A stretch of 7,194 bases of DNA from assembly GCA_964493075.1 (NCBI GenBank), contig CAZBNU010000209.1, forward strand, positions 1 to 7,194, given 5' to 3'. The position numbers and the translations under genes are program-made. Source of the stretch: SLFT01 sp964493075 (GTDB lineage: Bacteria; Hydrogenedentota; Hydrogenedentia; Hydrogenedentales; CAITNO01). This document shows, one piece after another, positions 6,701-7,194 of this stretch (within the stretch, counting starts at the first letter, position 1; each line of letters starts with the position of its first letter). Under the pieces are notes generated by a model, which was not told where the DNA came from, did no database searches, and worked only from the letters and a program-made list of their open reading frames with translations.

Positions 6701-7194
6701 GGCGCTGGCGGTGGTCATGGCGGCGTTGGCGGAAATGGCGATAGCAGTAGTGGCGGTGTGCGCTATGGTTCCGCCATTTGGCCGGTTACTCCGGGCAGCG
6801 GTGGCGGCGGCACAGATGGCGGCGCAGGCGGTGGTGTGGTATATCTGAAAGTGAATAATACATTGACGGTTAACGGTACCATTACCGCAAACGGTGTGAA
6901 TGGTTCGAATAGAGGCGGCGGCGGCGCAGGCGGCAGCATTCTTATTGATGCGGTAAACTTCTCCGGCGCGGGCAGCATGAGCGCCAATGGCGGTAATGGC
7001 GGGTCGAGTTATGGCGGCGGCGGCGCAGGCGGACGTATTGCCATTTATTGTGAAAATAACACCTATACGGGCACACTGGAATCATTGGGCGGCACCAGCG
7101 CCCTTGCACAGGCTGGCCAGACCGGCACCATCGGCGTGTTTAATGTGACGGACCCGCAGAATGTTGATTTAACCGCAGGCCATTCCTGGCGTTT
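3722..7194 (+). CDS. Giant exported Gly-rich modular surface protein (partial, runs off the right edge)
   Basis: One frame stays open for 1157 codons to the window edge without a stop. The N-terminus has a charged stretch, then the hydrophobic core LLLVAVVVALPSVLA (42-56) and a signal-peptidase site AHA-Q after residue 58, so the product is exported by Sec. From about residue 100 it consists of four repeats of 281-291 residues. Each has a Gly-rich block with the recurring motifs GSGGGGxxGGAGGG, LTVNGTI-type strands, GGGAGGS, GAG-x-L-x-ANGG and GGGGGGRIxxY, then a beta-rich linker of about 105 residues. Family: unrecognised, but such Gly-rich beta repeats occur in large bacterial surface and adhesin-like proteins. 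No catalytic motif is visible. Starting at 3773 (better ribosome site) would shorten the long n-region to about 22 residues. The C-terminus and anchor are outside the window. The frame is much richer in GGC/GGT Gly codons and in GC than the genes to the left. Confidence 0.93.
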   Translation, partial: MKNQKGHGRVLCREESAMRTVNSLNGKGHESGNAFLVLGMRLLLVAVVVALPSVLAHAQDWTVDANTTLSAGTYDYENVTVTNNATLTLNGEVVLNAASLTVDVGAAISGDGKGHAANEGPGAGIYDGDSGSGAGHGGTGGDTGLSAAVGGAVYDSGVIPALMGSGGGGPFGGAGGGAVTLNVIGTLTNNGTISVNGANGAGSSGGGAGGTLNITAGTLEGAGDLQANGGDAGQAFNDGGGGGGGRIAVYYQTNNWTGVATVTPGVESGLGQAGTTGTVCFIDITVPDVAAFHAGEFWRFEEADAANYDFAEIHLTDSTVLVETSISTSIMSMGNATIIVNSGLTVAADTVTVNAGTDAVFAPDAVFDVDDFIVTGDFTWHGDLSLEVATLNIGVGTTLSADGTGYAPGTGPGAGAYSTVGTGGGHGGVGGANGGTTYDSAKAPVEEGSGGGGTTGGAGGGAIRLNVSGALVVDGVITAKGAAASDDGGGGAGGSIYITTGTFAGAGTLDVSGGDAGDTGATGGGGGGRISVLHQGNTFTGDAIVAGGASLSGDPGASGTVGFYDITNADRPDFVAGSNWVFEAIDGPQQFTTVTLTDAVVSQEAYLEADTLSVTNTTMTMAEGLRFVVGTLTLGAGADINCAWDTIVSVGDFFMTGAASWTGNLDISVANLTIEAGASLSANGMGYQAQAGFSPGGTFGATGGGGGYGGAGGDAIPALGGVPYASSVQPTRAGSGGGGASGGGGGGVLRLDVTNTLTVEGTLSCNGADGAASSGGGAGGSIYVITDTLTGAGVIEANGGAGGTDGDSGGGGGGRIAIYHTTNNFTGTTTATGGAGNGAGAAGGNGSTRLIDGSTSPGTLDIVADTTLDNPDITEISAMTITGTDLMPVEVTISGDVVADSLVATYCVINVIDAATFFAGDVTLNTGVTINVSSTAEWQLTNLTLSGDTFINGNLSVEVDNLTIGLGASLNTSGKGYARQAGPGAGVTSGSNYGAGGGHGGVGGNGDSSSGGVRYGSAIWPVTPGSGGGGTDGGAGGGVVYLKVNNTLTVNGTITANGVNGSNRGGGGAGGSILIDAVNFSGAGSMSANGGNGGSSYGGGGAGGRIAIYCENNTYTGTLESLGGTSALAQAGQTGTIGVFNVTDPQNVDLTAGHSWR
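3839..3895 (+). other. Sec signal-peptide core of the Gly-rich protein
   Basis: Residues 40-58 read Met-Arg, then an uninterrupted run of Leu, Val and Ala, a helix-breaking Pro-Ser, and a small-x-small cleavage site (Ala-His-Ala) before Gln59. This is a textbook signal peptide if translation began at Met40 (3839). With the upstream starts it becomes a signal peptide with an n-region of about 22 or 39 residues. No lipobox Cys is present, so lipoprotein processing is unlikely. Confidence 0.8.
4019..4891 (+). repeat. Gly-rich module 1 (291 codons)
   Basis: The module starts at LTVDVGAAIS and is the longest of the complete copies. The Gly-rich block (4019-4576) contains GSGGGGPFGGAGGG, GTISVNGANG, GGGAGGT, the seven-Gly run before RIAVYY (Arg codon at 4457), and closes with TGTVCFIDIT. 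The linker (4577-4891) opens with AGEFWRFEE and ends with TWHGDLSLEVAT. It has one Cys in the closing strand. Confidence 0.85.
4892..5734 (+). repeat. Gly-rich module 2 (281 codons)
   Basis: The module starts at LNIGVGTTLS. The block (4892-5422) holds GPGAGAYS, GGGHGGVGG, GSGGGGTTGGAGGG, GGGGAGGSIYI and GGGGGGRISVLH (Arg codon at 5306), and ends with GTVGFYDIT. The linker (5423-5734) begins AGSNWVFEA and closes with SWTGNLDISVAN, closely parallel to module 1. It is the shortest copy. Confidence 0.85.
5735..6604 (+). repeat. Gly-rich module 3 (290 codons)
   Basis: The module starts at LTIEAGASLS. The block (5735-6280) holds GGGGGYGGAGG, GSGGGGASGGGGGG, GGGAGGSIYV, EANGGAGG and GGGGGGRIAIYH (Arg codon at 6164). 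Its ending, NGSTRLIDG, departs from the GTVGFYDIT ending, and the linker (6281-6604) lacks the AG-x-x-W-x-F motif found after modules 1, 2 and 4. It still closes with INGNLSVEVDN. Confidence 0.85.
6605..7194 (+). repeat. Gly-rich module 4 (incomplete at the window edge)
   Basis: The module starts at LTIGLGASLN. The block (6605-7150) holds GPGAGVTS, GGGHGGVGG, GSGGGGTDGGAGGG, GGGGAGGSILI, ANGGNGG and GGGGAGGRIAIY (Arg codon at 7034), and ends with GTIGVFNVT. The linker begins with AGHSWRF, returning to the module 1 and 2 form, where the window stops. Further modules may follow. Confidence 0.85.

Noticed and set aside
3722..7194. Autotransporter or filamentous-haemagglutinin-type adhesin assignment
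   Set aside because: The beta-strand plus Gly texture is reminiscent, but no ESPR consensus, TPS domain or beta-barrel is visible, and the C-terminus is outside the window.

Overview
The window reads as a bacterial chromosome segment. The maturation genes hypA and hypB and a CxxCxxCxxxCP-type iron-sulfur protein imply an anaerobe with NiFe hydrogenase metabolism. The iron-sulfur protein belongs to a family I associate mainly with sulfate-reducing and related Desulfobacterota, so that phylum is my best guess. The placement is an inference from family resemblance and is not proven by the sequence.

Positions 1-2181 form a tight plus-strand cluster. hypA (36-386) overlaps hypB by an ATGA junction at 383-386, and hypB is followed after 32 bases by a 359-residue protein with an N-terminal winged-helix-like region, a Cys-rich middle and two [4Fe-4S] ferredoxin motifs. 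HypA and HypB would deliver nickel to a hydrogenase (or another nickel enzyme) encoded elsewhere; the third protein is probably a redox or sensory partner of unknown function. After a 90-base gap, 2272-3081 encodes a seven-helix membrane protein with the signature of the alkaline ceramidase / CREST hydrolase superfamily, including its His, Asp and HxxxH metal ligands at matching spacing.

Positions 3082-3721 (640 bases) contain no convincing gene. They hold several inverted repeats: three small hairpins behind the ceramidase-like gene, a perfect 12-base palindrome, and two strong hairpins just ahead of the next gene, one able to form 13 continuous RNA base pairs.

From 3722 to the right edge runs one uninterrupted reading frame (1157 codons, no stop) for a very large exported Gly-rich protein. 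It has a signal peptide and then four copies of a unit of about 281-291 residues. Each unit pairs a Gly-rich block (about 177-186 residues) with a beta-rich linker of about 105 residues. The gene continues beyond the window, so its C-terminus and secretion or anchoring route cannot be seen. This modular surface-type protein and the bacterial ceramidase-like enzyme are the most interesting items here.
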